Of a stretch of 64,000 nucleotides of DNA, positions 1 to 7,762 are shown piece after piece (positions within the stretch are counted from its first letter, which is position 1; each line of letters starts with the position of its first letter). The position numbers were made by a program, and so were the translations under genes. This stretch comes from an uncultured Bacteroidales bacterium. GTDB lineage: Bacteria > Bacteroidota > Bacteroidia > Bacteroidales > P3. The notes below the pieces were generated by a model. The model was not told where the DNA came from. It saw only the letters and a program-made list of their open reading frames with translations, and did not search any database. The stretch is from positions 91,598 to 155,597 of the forward strand of contig CAJUFX010000002.1 of the NCBI GenBank assembly GCA_910586395.1, given 5' to 3'.

Positions 1-936
1 GGCGACGACGCGGCCGTACTGCAACTGCCTGAGGGCGAAGTCATGCTGGTTTCCAAAGACCTGCTCTGCGAGGGCGTGCATTTCGACATGACGTATTGCC
101 CGCTGCGCCATCTGGGCTACAAGGCCGTGGCGGTCAACCTCTCGGACATCGCGGCCATGAACGGCACGCCGCGTCAGGTACTCGTCGGCATCGCGGCCTC
201 GAACCGCTACAGCGTGGAGGCGCTCGAAGAACTCTACAACGGCATCCGCTTAGCCTGCGACCGCTACCACGTCGATCTCGTGGGCGGCGACACCACCTCG
301 TCGGCCTCGGGGCTGTTCATCTCCATCACCGTGCTCGGCTCGGCCAAGCCGGAGGCCATCTGCTACCGCGAGGGCGCGAAAGAGAACGACCTGATCTGCG
401 TTTCGGGCGACTTGGGCGGCGCCTACGCCGGCTTGCTGCTGTTGGAACGCGAGAAGCGGACGTTCCTCGCCAATCCGAACAGCCAGCCCGACTTTCAGGA
501 CTTTTCGTACGTCTTGGAACGGCAGTTGAAGCCCGAACCGCGTACCGACATCGTGAAACTGCTCGCCGACAAGGGCGTGAAGCCGACGTCGATGATAGAC
601 GTTTCGGACGGCCTTTCGTCGGAACTGCTACACCTGTGCGAACGCTCGCATTGCGGCTGCATGGTCTATGACAACAAAATCCCCATCGACGCCGAGACGT
701 GCAAGGCCTTGGAAATCTTCGACATCGTACCGACGACGGCCGCGCTCAACGGCGGCGAGGACTACGAACTCCTGTTCACGATCGCGCAGAAAGACTACGA
801 GAAGTTGAAAGACTGCCCCGAAATCCATATCATCGGCCATATCGTCGAGGCGGCGCAGGGCTGCTATATGATTCCCGAAAACGGCCCGATGATGCGCTTG
901 GAGGCGCAGGGCTTCGACGGCTTCAAGCAACGATAG
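1..936 (+). CDS. thiL: Thiamine-monophosphate kinase ThiL (5' partial)
   Basis: Phosphorylates thiamine monophosphate to thiamine diphosphate with ATP, the last step of de novo thiamine synthesis, in the cytoplasm. The frame is open from base 1, so the N-terminus lies outside the window. The first visible residues GDDAAVL are the family's Mg/ATP-binding motif. Further on come DLLCEGVHFD, GGDTTSS, DVSDGLSSEL and GGEDYELLFT, all typical of the AIR-synthase/ThiL fold and in the expected order. 311 residues are visible, so only a few dozen are likely missing. The next gene starts 138 bases downstream on the same strand. A salvage route for the same cofactor (transporter plus pyrophosphokinase) lies at 25.6-26.9 kb. 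Confidence 0.96.
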   Translation, partial: GDDAAVLQLPEGEVMLVSKDLLCEGVHFDMTYCPLRHLGYKAVAVNLSDIAAMNGTPRQVLVGIAASNRYSVEALEELYNGIRLACDRYHVDLVGGDTTSSASGLFISITVLGSAKPEAICYREGAKENDLICVSGDLGGAYAGLLLLEREKRTFLANPNSQPDFQDFSYVLERQLKPEPRTDIVKLLADKGVKPTSMIDVSDGLSSELLHLCERSHCGCMVYDNKIPIDAETCKALEIFDIVPTTAALNGGEDYELLFTIAQKDYEKLKDCPEIHIIGHIVEAAQGCYMIPENGPMMRLEAQGFDGFKQR

Positions 937-1074
937 GGCCAACTTCCGCCGCCCGCGTTCGGAGGCAGAGGCGATGGGGCAACAGGGCAGCGGGTCGGTT
1001 CCACGGCCACCTGTCACGACCGACGAAGGCGGCGCGGCGGTGGTTGCTCGGCTACACAAACAACTGAAAGAATC

Positions 1075-1458
1075 ATGCGGATAGACAAATACTTATGGGC
1101 CGTCCGTCTTTTCAAGACGCGCTCTCAGGCGGCGGAAGCCTGTCGCAACGGCCGCGTCTTCATCCATGAGGAGGCCGTCAAGGCGGCGCGGGAGATTAAA
1201 ATCGGCGAGGTGTTCGATGTCAAGCAACACGGCGTCAAGTTCACGTATCAGGCCGTGGGCGTGCCGCCTTCGCGCGTCGGCGCCGCGCTCGTGCCCCAAT
1301 ACCTCTCCGATCTCACGCCCGCTGAAGAAAAAGCCAAACTCACGGCCCAGCGCTCCGTCTCCGCTTTCGAATACCGCGAGCGCGGCGCCGGACGCCCCAC
1401 CAAGAAAGAACGCCGCGAAATCGATAGATACAAGGAAGAGGATATTTTCGAGGACTAA
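1075..1458 (+). CDS. S4-domain RNA-binding protein (Hsp15/HslR-like)
   Basis: Small cytoplasmic RNA-binding protein of 127 residues. Residues 1-65 form an S4 domain that begins MRIDKYLWAVRLFKTRSQA, the classical start of Hsp15-like proteins. In E. coli Hsp15 rescues stalled 50S subunits that carry peptidyl-tRNA; the same role here is inference. The C-terminal third is Lys/Arg/Glu-rich (GAGRPTKKERREIDRYKEE), as usual for the family. It follows thiL on the same strand, with no strong terminator seen in the 138-base gap, so read-through from thiL is possible. Confidence 0.9.
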   Translation: MRIDKYLWAVRLFKTRSQAAEACRNGRVFIHEEAVKAAREIKIGEVFDVKQHGVKFTYQAVGVPPSRVGAALVPQYLSDLTPAEEKAKLTAQRSVSAFEYRERGAGRPTKKERREIDRYKEEDIFED

Positions 1459-1591
1459 TTTTCCTCAGACATCGACAGCCACTACTTATCGCATCGTATG
1501 AAACCATACGCCTGCGGTATCAAGCAGGCCTCTTTCAAACGCCGTACGGATATATGGATATCCTGCCACGAATCGCACTGGTAGATAAACA

Positions 1592-1846
1592 TCAGAAATC
1601 GCCCAACTCCCGCATAAACTCGTCGGCTACATAGAGATTACCATACAAATAAAGACCCGTAGCCTTATCATGCAGATCAGCGCAAGTTTGGCTCGCGTAA
1701 AACATCTTCAAGGCCTCAGCCGGCATGACGCCCAAACGCTTGGCCAATTCCGCCGCTATAATACCGATACGATTACTCATAATCATATCCTGTATTTCAG
1801 GGGCAAGAACCGGATCATTATTATTCAACTGCATCGACTCCTTCAT
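1592..1846 (-). CDS. Small hypothetical protein, third gene of the DUF3791/DUF3990 cassette
   Basis: An 84-residue protein, or 80 residues if the second ATG at 1834 is used. It overlaps the end of the DUF3990 gene by 26 or 14 bases, so the two are translationally close. It is mostly helical by eye and has a recognisable core (RIGIIAAELAKRLGV, MFYASQTC, LHDKATGLYLYG). I recall similar small proteins next to DUF3990 genes in other Bacteroidales, but I know no established function. It has no signal peptide or membrane segment. It could be an antitoxin or accessory factor for the neighbouring ADP-ribosyltransferase-like protein; that is inference from gene order only. Confidence 0.75.
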   Translation of the reverse strand: MKESMQLNNNDPVLAPEIQDMIMSNRIGIIAAELAKRLGVMPAEALKMFYASQTCADLHDKATGLYLYGNLYVADEFMRELGDF

Positions 1847-2318
1847 AGCTAAGGTATTTGTCGGTTAAACTCTGATTGAGCAGACAAATCTGATTGTTCG
1901 GCCGATGCATGGCCAAACGCCGGAGAGCCGTTTCCACTTCCATAAGCCCCGCCATATACAGATTGACCGTATCCACTACTCTATCATTGGCCACACCGCC
2001 TTCAATATAATCGTAAACTGCTGCCGGGTTCAAACCGCGGCGACTCGCCACAATGAATTCGAGCCATTCGGCATCATAGGCTTCAAAAATCTTGCATTTT
2101 GCTTCGGCCAATATGGCCTGCCTGTCCAAAAGATATCTATTGACAACCGCAGGCATACGCTGCCGTCTTGATACATTGATGGCCCACCGAACAGCCTGTT
2201 CCCGGATATCCGTCAAATAAAATCCACGCCCGAAATCGAGATTTTCCCGCCCTATATGGCAGATAGGCGTTTCCACCTTGGCAACACTGCCGTGATACAC
2301 TTCTATCTTCATCCTCAC
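1821..2318 (-). CDS. DUF3990 protein (ADP-ribosyltransferase-like fold)
   Basis: A 165-residue protein beginning close to KIEVYHGSVAKVETP. The YHGS start and the LDFGRGFYLTDIREQA segment at about residues 28-43 are signatures of DUF3990, which resembles ADP-ribosyltransferases with an H-Y-type motif. The GTG at 2318 overlaps the upstream stop codon (GTGA); an ATG at 2312 would remove two residues and is equally plausible. No transmembrane segment or signal peptide is visible, so the protein is probably cytoplasmic. It sits between two small genes that it overlaps on both sides. Enzymatic activity is not demonstrated by the sequence: the catalytic Glu cannot be assigned by eye. Confidence 0.85.
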   Translation of the reverse strand: MRMKIEVYHGSVAKVETPICHIGRENLDFGRGFYLTDIREQAVRWAINVSRRQRMPAVVNRYLLDRQAILAEAKCKIFEAYDAEWLEFIVASRRGLNPAAVYDYIEGGVANDRVVDTVNLYMAGLMEVETALRRLAMHRPNNQICLLNQSLTDKYLSYEGVDAVE

Positions 2319-2548
2319 ACTCCCCTCTCTTCCAAATAAGCGATGACATTATCCGTTACATGCTCACGGCTTTCCGTATGTAAAGTATCATAACACGGTA
2401 TCAGATAATCGTTGATCATATTCGTCCGTTGCATACGGGCAAATATTTCCTGATAAGGCCGACCCAACCGCCGCGCCGTATATTCGATGCAGGAGGCGAC
2501 AAATCCCAAAACCACTTCTTCTTGCGATAACTCTATCAATTTTTCCAT
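2315..2548 (-). CDS. DUF3791 protein
   Basis: A 77-residue protein starting MEKLIELSQEEVVLG. The core (VASCIEYTARRLG, NDYLIPCYDTLHTES) matches DUF3791, whose usual ending is a YD-LHTQG-like stretch. An in-frame TTG at 2557 is possible but unlikely as a start. A -7-like box (TAATTTTG on the minus strand, 2562-2555) lies only six bases upstream of the ATG, without a clear -33 box. The MATE gene ends 18 bases upstream, so the cassette may be co-transcribed with the exporter. It overlaps the DUF3990 gene by 4 bases. Function is unknown; DUF3791 is usually found beside DUF3990. Confidence 0.85.
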   Translation of the reverse strand: MEKLIELSQEEVVLGFVASCIEYTARRLGRPYQEIFARMQRTNMINDYLIPCYDTLHTESREHVTDNVIAYLEERGV

Positions 2549-2566
2549 GACTTTCAAAATTATGGT

Positions 2567-3946
2567 TTACCGCACGCCTCTCGTTTTGGTTTCCGTCACG
2601 ACGGGATGCCGCCGGAGGTGGGTGGCGATGAGGATGAACGCCACGATGACCGACAGCGTGTCGGCCGTTGTGGAAGCCGCCCAGACGCCGTCCAGCCCCC
2701 AAAGGTCGGAGCAGAGGTAAAGCGCCGGAATCAGGAACAACACCTGCCGCGTCAGACTCAAGAAGATGGACAGCGAGATTTTGCCGATGGACTGGAAGTA
2801 GTTGCCTGTCACAATCTGGAAGCCCACGAACGGATAGAGCGCGAACACGAAACGCATGCCGGTCTTGGTGATGCCGATCAGCGTCTCGTCTTGCGTGAAC
2901 AGGCTGGCCAAAACGCCCGGCATGGTTTCCATGCAGAGGAAACCGAGCGTCGTAATGGCGGTGGCCACCTTGATAGAGAGGAACAGCGTCTGCCGCACGC
3001 GGTCCATACGGGCCGCGCCGAAATTATAGCCCACGATGGGCTGCATGGCGTGGCACAGGCCGAGCGCGAACATGACGAACAGGATGGCGTAGCTGTTGAT
3101 GATGCCGTTGGCGCCTATCGCGAGGTCGCCGCCGTAGGCATAGAGGCGGTTGTTGAGGATGATGTTGACGACGCAGGCGGCCACGTTCATCAGAAAGGGC
3201 GACAAGCCTATCGAAACGATGTCCTGCACGATATGCCACTTGATACGGATATTCCGCCAATGCAGACGGATATACGATTTGGGGCTCAGGAAATAGCGCA
3301 TCGTGAAATACGCGCTCACGAACATGGAGATAATCGTGGCCCAGGCCGCGCCGCGGATACCCATGCCGAAGCCGAAGATGAACAGCGGGTCGAGCACGAG
3401 GTTGCAACCCACGCCTATGAGCATGATGCTCATGTTTTTCTTGGGTGAGCCGGCCGCCCGGATGATGTTGCCGAAACTGAACGTGAAATTGCTCAATACG
3501 CTACCCGGAATAATGATTTTCAGATAGGTGACGGCGTAGGGCATCGTCTGCTCGCTACCGCCGAACAGCCGCAGAAGCGGATGCAGGAACACGAGGCTCA
3601 GGATGGTGATGACAATCCATATCAGCACCGTCAATACGACCGACGTGCCGAGGATGCGTTCCGCCCGCGCCTTGTCTTTCATGCCGAGCACGATGGAGAT
3701 ACGCGAGGAGGCGCCCACGCCGACCAGCGTGCCGAACGCCTGGATGAGCGTCATGATCGGAAACGTGAGCGCAAGGCCGGAAATGGCCATCGCCCCCGCC
3801 CCCTGTCCGATGAAAATCCGGTCTATGACATTGTAGAGCGATACCGACAGCGTCGTGATGATAGCCGGCACCGCAAACTTAAAGAGCAGTTTACGGATAT
3901 CTTCCGTCTCTAAAATCCGCGGATCGGTTACAGTTGTCGTTGCCAT
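2567..3946 (-). CDS. MATE family efflux transporter
   Basis: Inner-membrane multidrug/toxin exporter of 459 residues with about twelve hydrophobic helices, driven by H+ or Na+ gradients in this family. The start at 3946 (MATTTVTDPRILETEDIRK) is chosen because the open frame further upstream has no membrane-protein character, and because a promoter ends immediately before it. The DIRKLLFKFAVPAI and FGTLVGVGASSRISI segments are typical of the Bacteroides NorM/DinF-like branch. The substrate cannot be read from sequence. The -7 box TATCTTTG ends six bases from the ATG, which implies a very short leader or none. The gene is followed after 18 bases by the DUF3791/DUF3990 cassette. Confidence 0.92.
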   Translation of the reverse strand: MATTTVTDPRILETEDIRKLLFKFAVPAIITTLSVSLYNVIDRIFIGQGAGAMAISGLALTFPIMTLIQAFGTLVGVGASSRISIVLGMKDKARAERILGTSVVLTVLIWIVITILSLVFLHPLLRLFGGSEQTMPYAVTYLKIIIPGSVLSNFTFSFGNIIRAAGSPKKNMSIMLIGVGCNLVLDPLFIFGFGMGIRGAAWATIISMFVSAYFTMRYFLSPKSYIRLHWRNIRIKWHIVQDIVSIGLSPFLMNVAACVVNIILNNRLYAYGGDLAIGANGIINSYAILFVMFALGLCHAMQPIVGYNFGAARMDRVRQTLFLSIKVATAITTLGFLCMETMPGVLASLFTQDETLIGITKTGMRFVFALYPFVGFQIVTGNYFQSIGKISLSIFLSLTRQVLFLIPALYLCSDLWGLDGVWAASTTADTLSVIVAFILIATHLRRHPVVTETKTRGVR

Positions 3947-3952
3947 AGCCTG

Positions 3953-3983
3953 CAAAGATAGTGAAAGGCGAGCGCAGAGGCAA
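3953..3983 (-). promoter_or_regulatory. Bacteroidetes-type promoter of the MATE gene
   Basis: On the minus strand, TTG (3983-3981), 20 bases, then TATCTTTG (3960-3953). The surrounding 20 bases (CTCGCCTTTCACTATCTTTG) are identical to the promoter-like part of the 85-bp tandem repeats at 19.8-20.1 kb. The predicted transcription start falls at or next to the ATG at 3946. Confidence 0.7.
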
Positions 3984-4140
3984 GCAATTTTCCGAGGAAA
4001 CGATGAGGCAAAGCCGCGCCATTCGGAATTAGCGCCTACCCGCCGACCGGTATTCAAGGAAAGGCGACAGATACGATACAGGCATTCCCGTTCTCGGTAA
4101 GCAACATACCTTGCGCCACGCCTCTCCAAAAACAAATCCG

Positions 4141-4190
4141 TTAGTAACAATTCTATTAGTAACAACTTTGTTAGTAATAAAATTATTACT
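4141..4190 (+). repeat. Three direct repeats with a palindrome (operator-like)
   Basis: TTAGTAACAA occurs at 4141 and 4156, and TTAGTAATAA at 4171, an exact 15-base period. The last copy opens into a palindrome, AGTAATAA-AA-TTATTACT, at 4173-4190. The array overlaps the -33 box and fills the promoter spacer of the next gene, a layout typical of repressor operators. The rest of the 307-base gap (3947-4253) holds the MATE promoter and no gene that I can support. Confidence 0.65.
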
Positions 4191-4197
4191 AAATTTG
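4167..4197 (+). promoter_or_regulatory. Promoter of the AAA ATPase gene
   Basis: TTTG (4167-4170), 19 bases, TAAATTTG (4190-4197), a full match to the Bacteroidetes consensus. The predicted start is near 4204, giving a leader of about 50 bases. The palindrome 4173-4190 lies inside the spacer, so a bound protein would block the promoter. Confidence 0.75.
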
Positions 4198-4256
4198 TCT
4201 ATTGAAACACAATAAGAAACGCCTCGGCTTGACTTATTTCCAAATGCTATAAAATG

Positions 4257-5384
4257 ATGAACAACAAACCTTTTATCTTCGGCATCGCCACCTCCGACGA
4301 GAACTTTACAGACCGAAAAACGGAAACGGCACGGTTGTTATCCAATTTCCAACACGGCATCAACACAGTGTTAATCTCTCCACGCCGTTGGGGAAAGACA
4401 TCTTTGGTGCAGAAAGTCTATCGGTTGGCACAATCCGACAGACTTAAAATCGTCTATCTGGATATTTTCTCGTGCCGCAGCGACCGGGAATTTTACGATA
4501 AGTTCGCGGAAGCCGTCCTCAAACAAACGGCGTCCAAATGGGAAGAATGGTTGGAACACGCCAAACTATTTTTCTCCCGCATCAGCCCCAAAATATCCAT
4601 GGGACCCGACCCCATGTCCGATTTTTCCATATCATTGGAAATGAACCACAAAAGCGATGATATCCAAGAAATCCTCCAACTGCCTGAAAAAATCGCGCAG
4701 AAAAAAGGATGCCGGATTGTGGTTTGCATTGACGAATTTCAACAGATAGCGGAATTTGAAGATTCCAAGACATTCCAAAAGCAGTTGCGCACGGTCTGGC
4801 AATTGCAGAAATCCGTTTCCTATTGCCTGTTCGGAAGCAAGAAACACTTGATGACAGAACTTTTCGAGAAGAAAAGCCTGCCCTTTTACAAATTCGGCGA
4901 TATAATCTACCTGCCCAAAATCGGTACGGGCGATTGGGTCAAATACATTGGCGAACGGTTTGAGGCGACCGGGAAACATATTTCCAAAACCTTGGCGGAA
5001 AGGATTTGTCAAACGGTGGATAATCACTCGTCATACGTGCAACAATTGGCCTGGCTGGTTTGGATTCACACCGAAAAGACCGCCTCCGAAACAAATTTCG
5101 AAGAGGCCTGTCAGGACCTTTTGGATCAGAACTCGCCTTTGTTTGAAAAACAGACGGAAAATCTGAGCACCTACCAAATGAATTTCCTGCGGGCTGTCAA
5201 GGACGGCATTCACGAAGAATTTACGACACAAAACGTTTTGCAAAAATACCGACTCGGTTCATCCGCCAATGTGAGCACTATCAAACGGGCGCTCATCAAA
5301 AAGGAACTGATAGAAACCGAAAACCGCAAGACCGTTTTGGCAGACCCCGTGATGGCGCTTTGGCTGAAACGGGTGTTGGCATAG
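4257..5384 (+). CDS. AAA family ATPase (archaeal-type ATPase superfamily)
   Basis: A P-loop ATPase of about 375 residues. The P-loop is SPRRWGKTSL near residues 42-51, and Walker B is RIVVCIDEF near 153-161. The opening FIFGIATSDENFTDRKTE and the C-terminal winged-helix-like part (TQNVLQKYRLG, STIKRALIKKELIE) are typical of the large Bacteroidetes group of stand-alone ATPases annotated only as ATP-binding proteins. A second ATG three bases upstream (4254) is equally possible. The molecular role of the group is not established. The gene is visibly less GC-rich than its neighbours and has its own promoter with operator-like repeats, so it may be an acquired, self-controlled unit; that is inference. 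Confidence 0.85.
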   Translation: MNNKPFIFGIATSDENFTDRKTETARLLSNFQHGINTVLISPRRWGKTSLVQKVYRLAQSDRLKIVYLDIFSCRSDREFYDKFAEAVLKQTASKWEEWLEHAKLFFSRISPKISMGPDPMSDFSISLEMNHKSDDIQEILQLPEKIAQKKGCRIVVCIDEFQQIAEFEDSKTFQKQLRTVWQLQKSVSYCLFGSKKHLMTELFEKKSLPFYKFGDIIYLPKIGTGDWVKYIGERFEATGKHISKTLAERICQTVDNHSSYVQQLAWLVWIHTEKTASETNFEEACQDLLDQNSPLFEKQTENLSTYQMNFLRAVKDGIHEEFTTQNVLQKYRLGSSANVSTIKRALIKKELIETENRKTVLADPVMALWLKRVLA

Positions 5385-5424
5385 GCTCCGGGACAGCCTC
5401 CGGAATAGGTTCCGTCCCGCCCCA

Positions 5425-5456
5425 TTTGCATCTTCCGTAAAAAAGTATTACCTTTG
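5425..5456 (+). promoter_or_regulatory. Promoter of the initiator tRNA gene
   Basis: TTTG (5425-5428), 20 bases, TACCTTTG (5449-5456). The tRNA begins 10 bases after the -7 box, which places transcription start just ahead of the mature 5' end. Confidence 0.8.
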
Positions 5457-5465
5457 CACCCACAT

Positions 5466-5537
5466 TGCGGGATGGAGCAGAGGCAGCTCGTCGGGCTCAT
5501 AACCCGAAGGTCAGAGGTTCGAATCCTCTTCCCGCTA
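5466..5537 (+). tRNA. Initiator tRNA-fMet (CAT)
   Basis: Folds as a complete cloverleaf of 72 bases. It has the acceptor stem TGCGGGA/TCCCGCT, D arm GAGC/GCTC, anticodon arm TCGGG-CTCATAA-CCCGA, and T arm AGAGG-TTCGAAT-CCTCT. Two features mark it as the initiator: an unpaired 1:72 position (T against T) and three consecutive G:C pairs at the bottom of the anticodon stem. The 3' CCA is not encoded (ACA follows), so CCA must be added enzymatically. Confidence 0.95.
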
Positions 5538-5547
5538 CAAAATCAGG

Positions 5548-5579
5548 GGCTTGCAGGCAATGGCTTGTGAGCCTTTTTT
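5548..5579 (+). terminator. Intrinsic terminator after tRNA-fMet
   Basis: GGCTTGCA pairs with TGTGAGCC (two G:T pairs) across a 10-base loop and is followed by six T. It lies 10 bases after the tRNA. Confidence 0.7.
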
Positions 5580-5745
5580 GTTATCGCGTTGGACCCTGCG
5601 CCGTATCGCGCGGAAACGTCAGGTCGGTCGGACCCATCGGATCAGCCGAAAGACCCAACGTCGGTCCGGCCCGAAATGGAAACCCCGACGGCCGCCTTAC
5701 GCGAAGCGCGGACGCTTTTGAAAACAACCTTAACTGCCTTGTGCC

Positions 5746-7053
5746 ATGGGAAATATCGTAGCCATCGTTGGACGACCCAACACCGGAAAATCGACGTTGT
5801 TCAACCGTTTGACCGAAAGCCGGCAGGCGATTGTGGACGAAGTGAGCGGCGTGACGCGCGACCGTAATTACGGCAGCGTGAACTGGAACGGCAAGGAGTT
5901 CTCGCTCATCGATACTGGCGGCTATCTGCTGGACGACGAGGACGCCTTCAACGAGGCCATCCGCACGCAGGTGCTGCTGGCGGTAGATGAGGCCGATATC
6001 ATCCTGTTTCTCGTGGACGCCAAGGACGGCATCACGCCCTTGGACGAAGACGTGGCGCACATGTTACGCAGCTGCGAGAAGCCGGTCCTGCTCGTGGTCA
6101 ACAAGGTGGATAACGGCAAGATGGAACAGCAGTCGGCCGAATTTTACGCGCTCGGCATGGGCGACTTCTTTACGGTGTCGGCCGTCAACGGCAGCGGCAC
6201 GGGCGATTTGCTCGACGCCGTGGTCAAGGACATGAAGCCGGAGACCGACGAGCCGGACGACGACCTGCCGCGCATCGCGGTCGTGGGTCGCCCCAACGTC
6301 GGCAAATCGTCCATCATCAACGCCTTTATCGGCCAGGACCGCAACATCGTCACGCCCGTGGCCGGCACCACGCGCGACTCGCTCTACACGCGCTACAACC
6401 TATTCGGCTTCGACTTCTACCTCGTCGATACGGCCGGCGTCCGCAAGAAAAGCAAGGTGAGCGAAAACATCGAGTTCTACTCGGTCATGCGGTCGATCCG
6501 CGCCATCGAACACAGCGACGTCTGCCTGCTCATGATTGACGCGGCCACGGGTCTGGAAGCGCAAGACCTCAACATCTTCAGCCTCTGCCGCCGCAACAAC
6601 AAGGGCGTCGTGCTCGTGGTCAACAAATGGGACACGGTCGAGAAATCGTCCAACACGCTCAAAGAGTACGAAGCCGGCCTGCGCGCCCGCCTCGCCCCCG
6701 ACAACGACGTGCCCATCGTGTTCACTTCCGTGATTGAGAAACAGCGTATTTTCAAGGTGCTCGAACTCGCCAAGGCCGTTTACGACCACAAGTCGCAACG
6801 GATTCCGACTTCGCGGCTCAACGAGGAACTGTTGCCCATCCTGCGGCAGACCCCGCCGCCCGTCTATAAAGGAAAATCCATCAAGATAAACTATATCACA
6901 CAGTTGCCGACCGCCTACCCGGCTTTCGTCATCTTCTGCAACCTGCCGCAATACGTCAAGGAGCCTTACAAACGTTTTGTGGAGAACCAGCTCCGCAAAC
7001 TCTACGACTTCAGCGGGTCGGTCATGAAAATCTTCTTCAGGGCCAAGAATTAG
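5746..7053 (+). CDS. der: Ribosome biogenesis GTPase Der (EngA)
   Basis: Essential double GTPase that helps mature the 50S subunit. 435 residues, the normal length. First G domain: GRPNTGKST near residue 8, DTGG, and NKVD. Second G domain: GRPNVGKSS near residue 181, DTAG, and NKWD. The C-terminal KH-like domain ends LYDFSGSVMKIFFRAKN. The start is fixed by MGNIVAIVGRPN, the usual Der N-terminus. It stands alone between the tRNA terminator and the riboswitch region; no -33/-7 pair close to the start was convincing. Confidence 0.98.
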   Translation: MGNIVAIVGRPNTGKSTLFNRLTESRQAIVDEVSGVTRDRNYGSVNWNGKEFSLIDTGGYLLDDEDAFNEAIRTQVLLAVDEADIILFLVDAKDGITPLDEDVAHMLRSCEKPVLLVVNKVDNGKMEQQSAEFYALGMGDFFTVSAVNGSGTGDLLDAVVKDMKPETDEPDDDLPRIAVVGRPNVGKSSIINAFIGQDRNIVTPVAGTTRDSLYTRYNLFGFDFYLVDTAGVRKKSKVSENIEFYSVMRSIRAIEHSDVCLLMIDAATGLEAQDLNIFSLCRRNNKGVVLVVNKWDTVEKSSNTLKEYEAGLRARLAPDNDVPIVFTSVIEKQRIFKVLELAKAVYDHKSQRIPTSRLNEELLPILRQTPPPVYKGKSIKINYITQLPTAYPAFVIFCNLPQYVKEPYKRFVENQLRKLYDFSGSVMKIFFRAKN

Positions 7054-7066
7054 ATTTTAAGGTAGC

Positions 7067-7096
7067 TATCTTTACGCCCGATCGGGCGTGAAGATA
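7067..7096. repeat. Hairpin element, relative of the 85-bp repeat
   Basis: A near-perfect 30-base palindrome 14 bases after the der stop: TATCTTTACGCCC-GATC-less centre and GGGCGTGAAGATA as its other arm. The right arm continues into AGGATGC, as in the tandem repeat at 19.8 kb (GAAGATAGGATGC). It lacks a T-tract, so it is not an ordinary terminator. GTG at 7088 opens a 20-codon frame starting GTG AAG ATA GGA TGC. Confidence 0.55.
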
Positions 7097-7220
7097 GGAT
7101 GCATCTCAGCAGAAACAAGCAAAAATTTCATTTTTACTTGTTGGCCTTAAATTTCAGACAAATCCTAAAACTACGTTTTACATTTGCCCTCATTTAAGGC
7201 CACAAGCGACTTACCATCGC

Positions 7221-7251
7221 TTGTTTCTGCGTTCGATTTTCACTATCTTTG
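7221..7251 (+). promoter_or_regulatory. Promoter of the cobalamin riboswitch transcript
   Basis: TTG (7221-7223), 20 bases, TATCTTTG (7244-7251), within TTTCACTATCTTTG, the same extended -7 context seen at the MATE promoter and in the tandem repeats. Confidence 0.7.
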
Positions 7252-7323
7252 TTACCGCTTTTCGGTCGCGGAAAGTCGGGTTTGAGTGATATAAACGCTT
7301 GATTGAATGTAATTTTTAATTAA

Positions 7324-7513
7324 GCGCCAGGTGTCATCGGGCCTGAGGCGACGCGAACAAACAGGAAGACCGTGAGAATCGGTCGCAGTACCCACTGCCG
7401 TAATTCTTGATCCCCGCCACGGGGTTGGCGACAAGCCACTGCGAAAGCCATCCGCAAAACGGATGTTTCGTGGGAAGGCCGCCGAAAAAGATAAGCCGGA
7501 AGACTGGCCGTCA
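7324..7513 (+). promoter_or_regulatory. Cobalamin (B12) riboswitch aptamer
   Basis: The core of the cobalamin aptamer can be read in order: GGTGTCATCGGGCCTGA, AACAGGAAGACCGTGAGAA with its partner TCGGTCGCAGTACCC, ACTGCCGTAA, then GCCACTG, GTGGGAAGGC, and finally AGCCGGAAGACTGGCCGTC, which corresponds to the B12 box. It lies in the leader of the DUF4465 lipoprotein gene. Binding of an adenosyl- or aquo-cobalamin would be expected to repress the gene. Boundaries are approximate; the class was recognised by eye. Confidence 0.88.
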
Positions 7514-7762
7514 AGCATCGAAACTGTGTTTGCTTTTGGGAGTTAAAGCAGGTCGCAGACAAGGCGGACGCCGATTTCCGCATTTCTGTTTCCACCTGTC
7601 TTTATTTATATCCTTGAACGCCACACGGTTTTTCCCGGTTCGCGGGCGAAAGCACCCTGACGTTTGACGTTACCGTGCCGTATAGCCGATGCCGGCGGTC
7701 CGTTTGACCGGACGACAGGCCACGGTGCCGGGTCACACGAAACCTAAAAATAAAACACTGAT
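7514..7762 (+). other. Long leader between B12 aptamer and start codon
   Basis: About 250 bases with no convincing reading frame. It contains several GC-rich self-complementary stretches (around 7630-7740) and should hold the riboswitch expression platform. No T-tract terminator is obvious, so control may act on translation. An A-rich patch (AAACCTAAAAATAAAACACTGAT) precedes the ATG, typical of Bacteroidetes initiation regions. Confidence 0.5.

Noticed and set aside
3947..4165. N-terminal extension of the MATE gene (start at 4165)
   Set aside because: The 73 extra residues are Arg/Cys-rich with no membrane character, and the promoter lies inside them.
5465..5761. 98-codon frame running through tRNA-fMet
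   Set aside because: Overlaps the whole tRNA and its terminator; no family resemblance.
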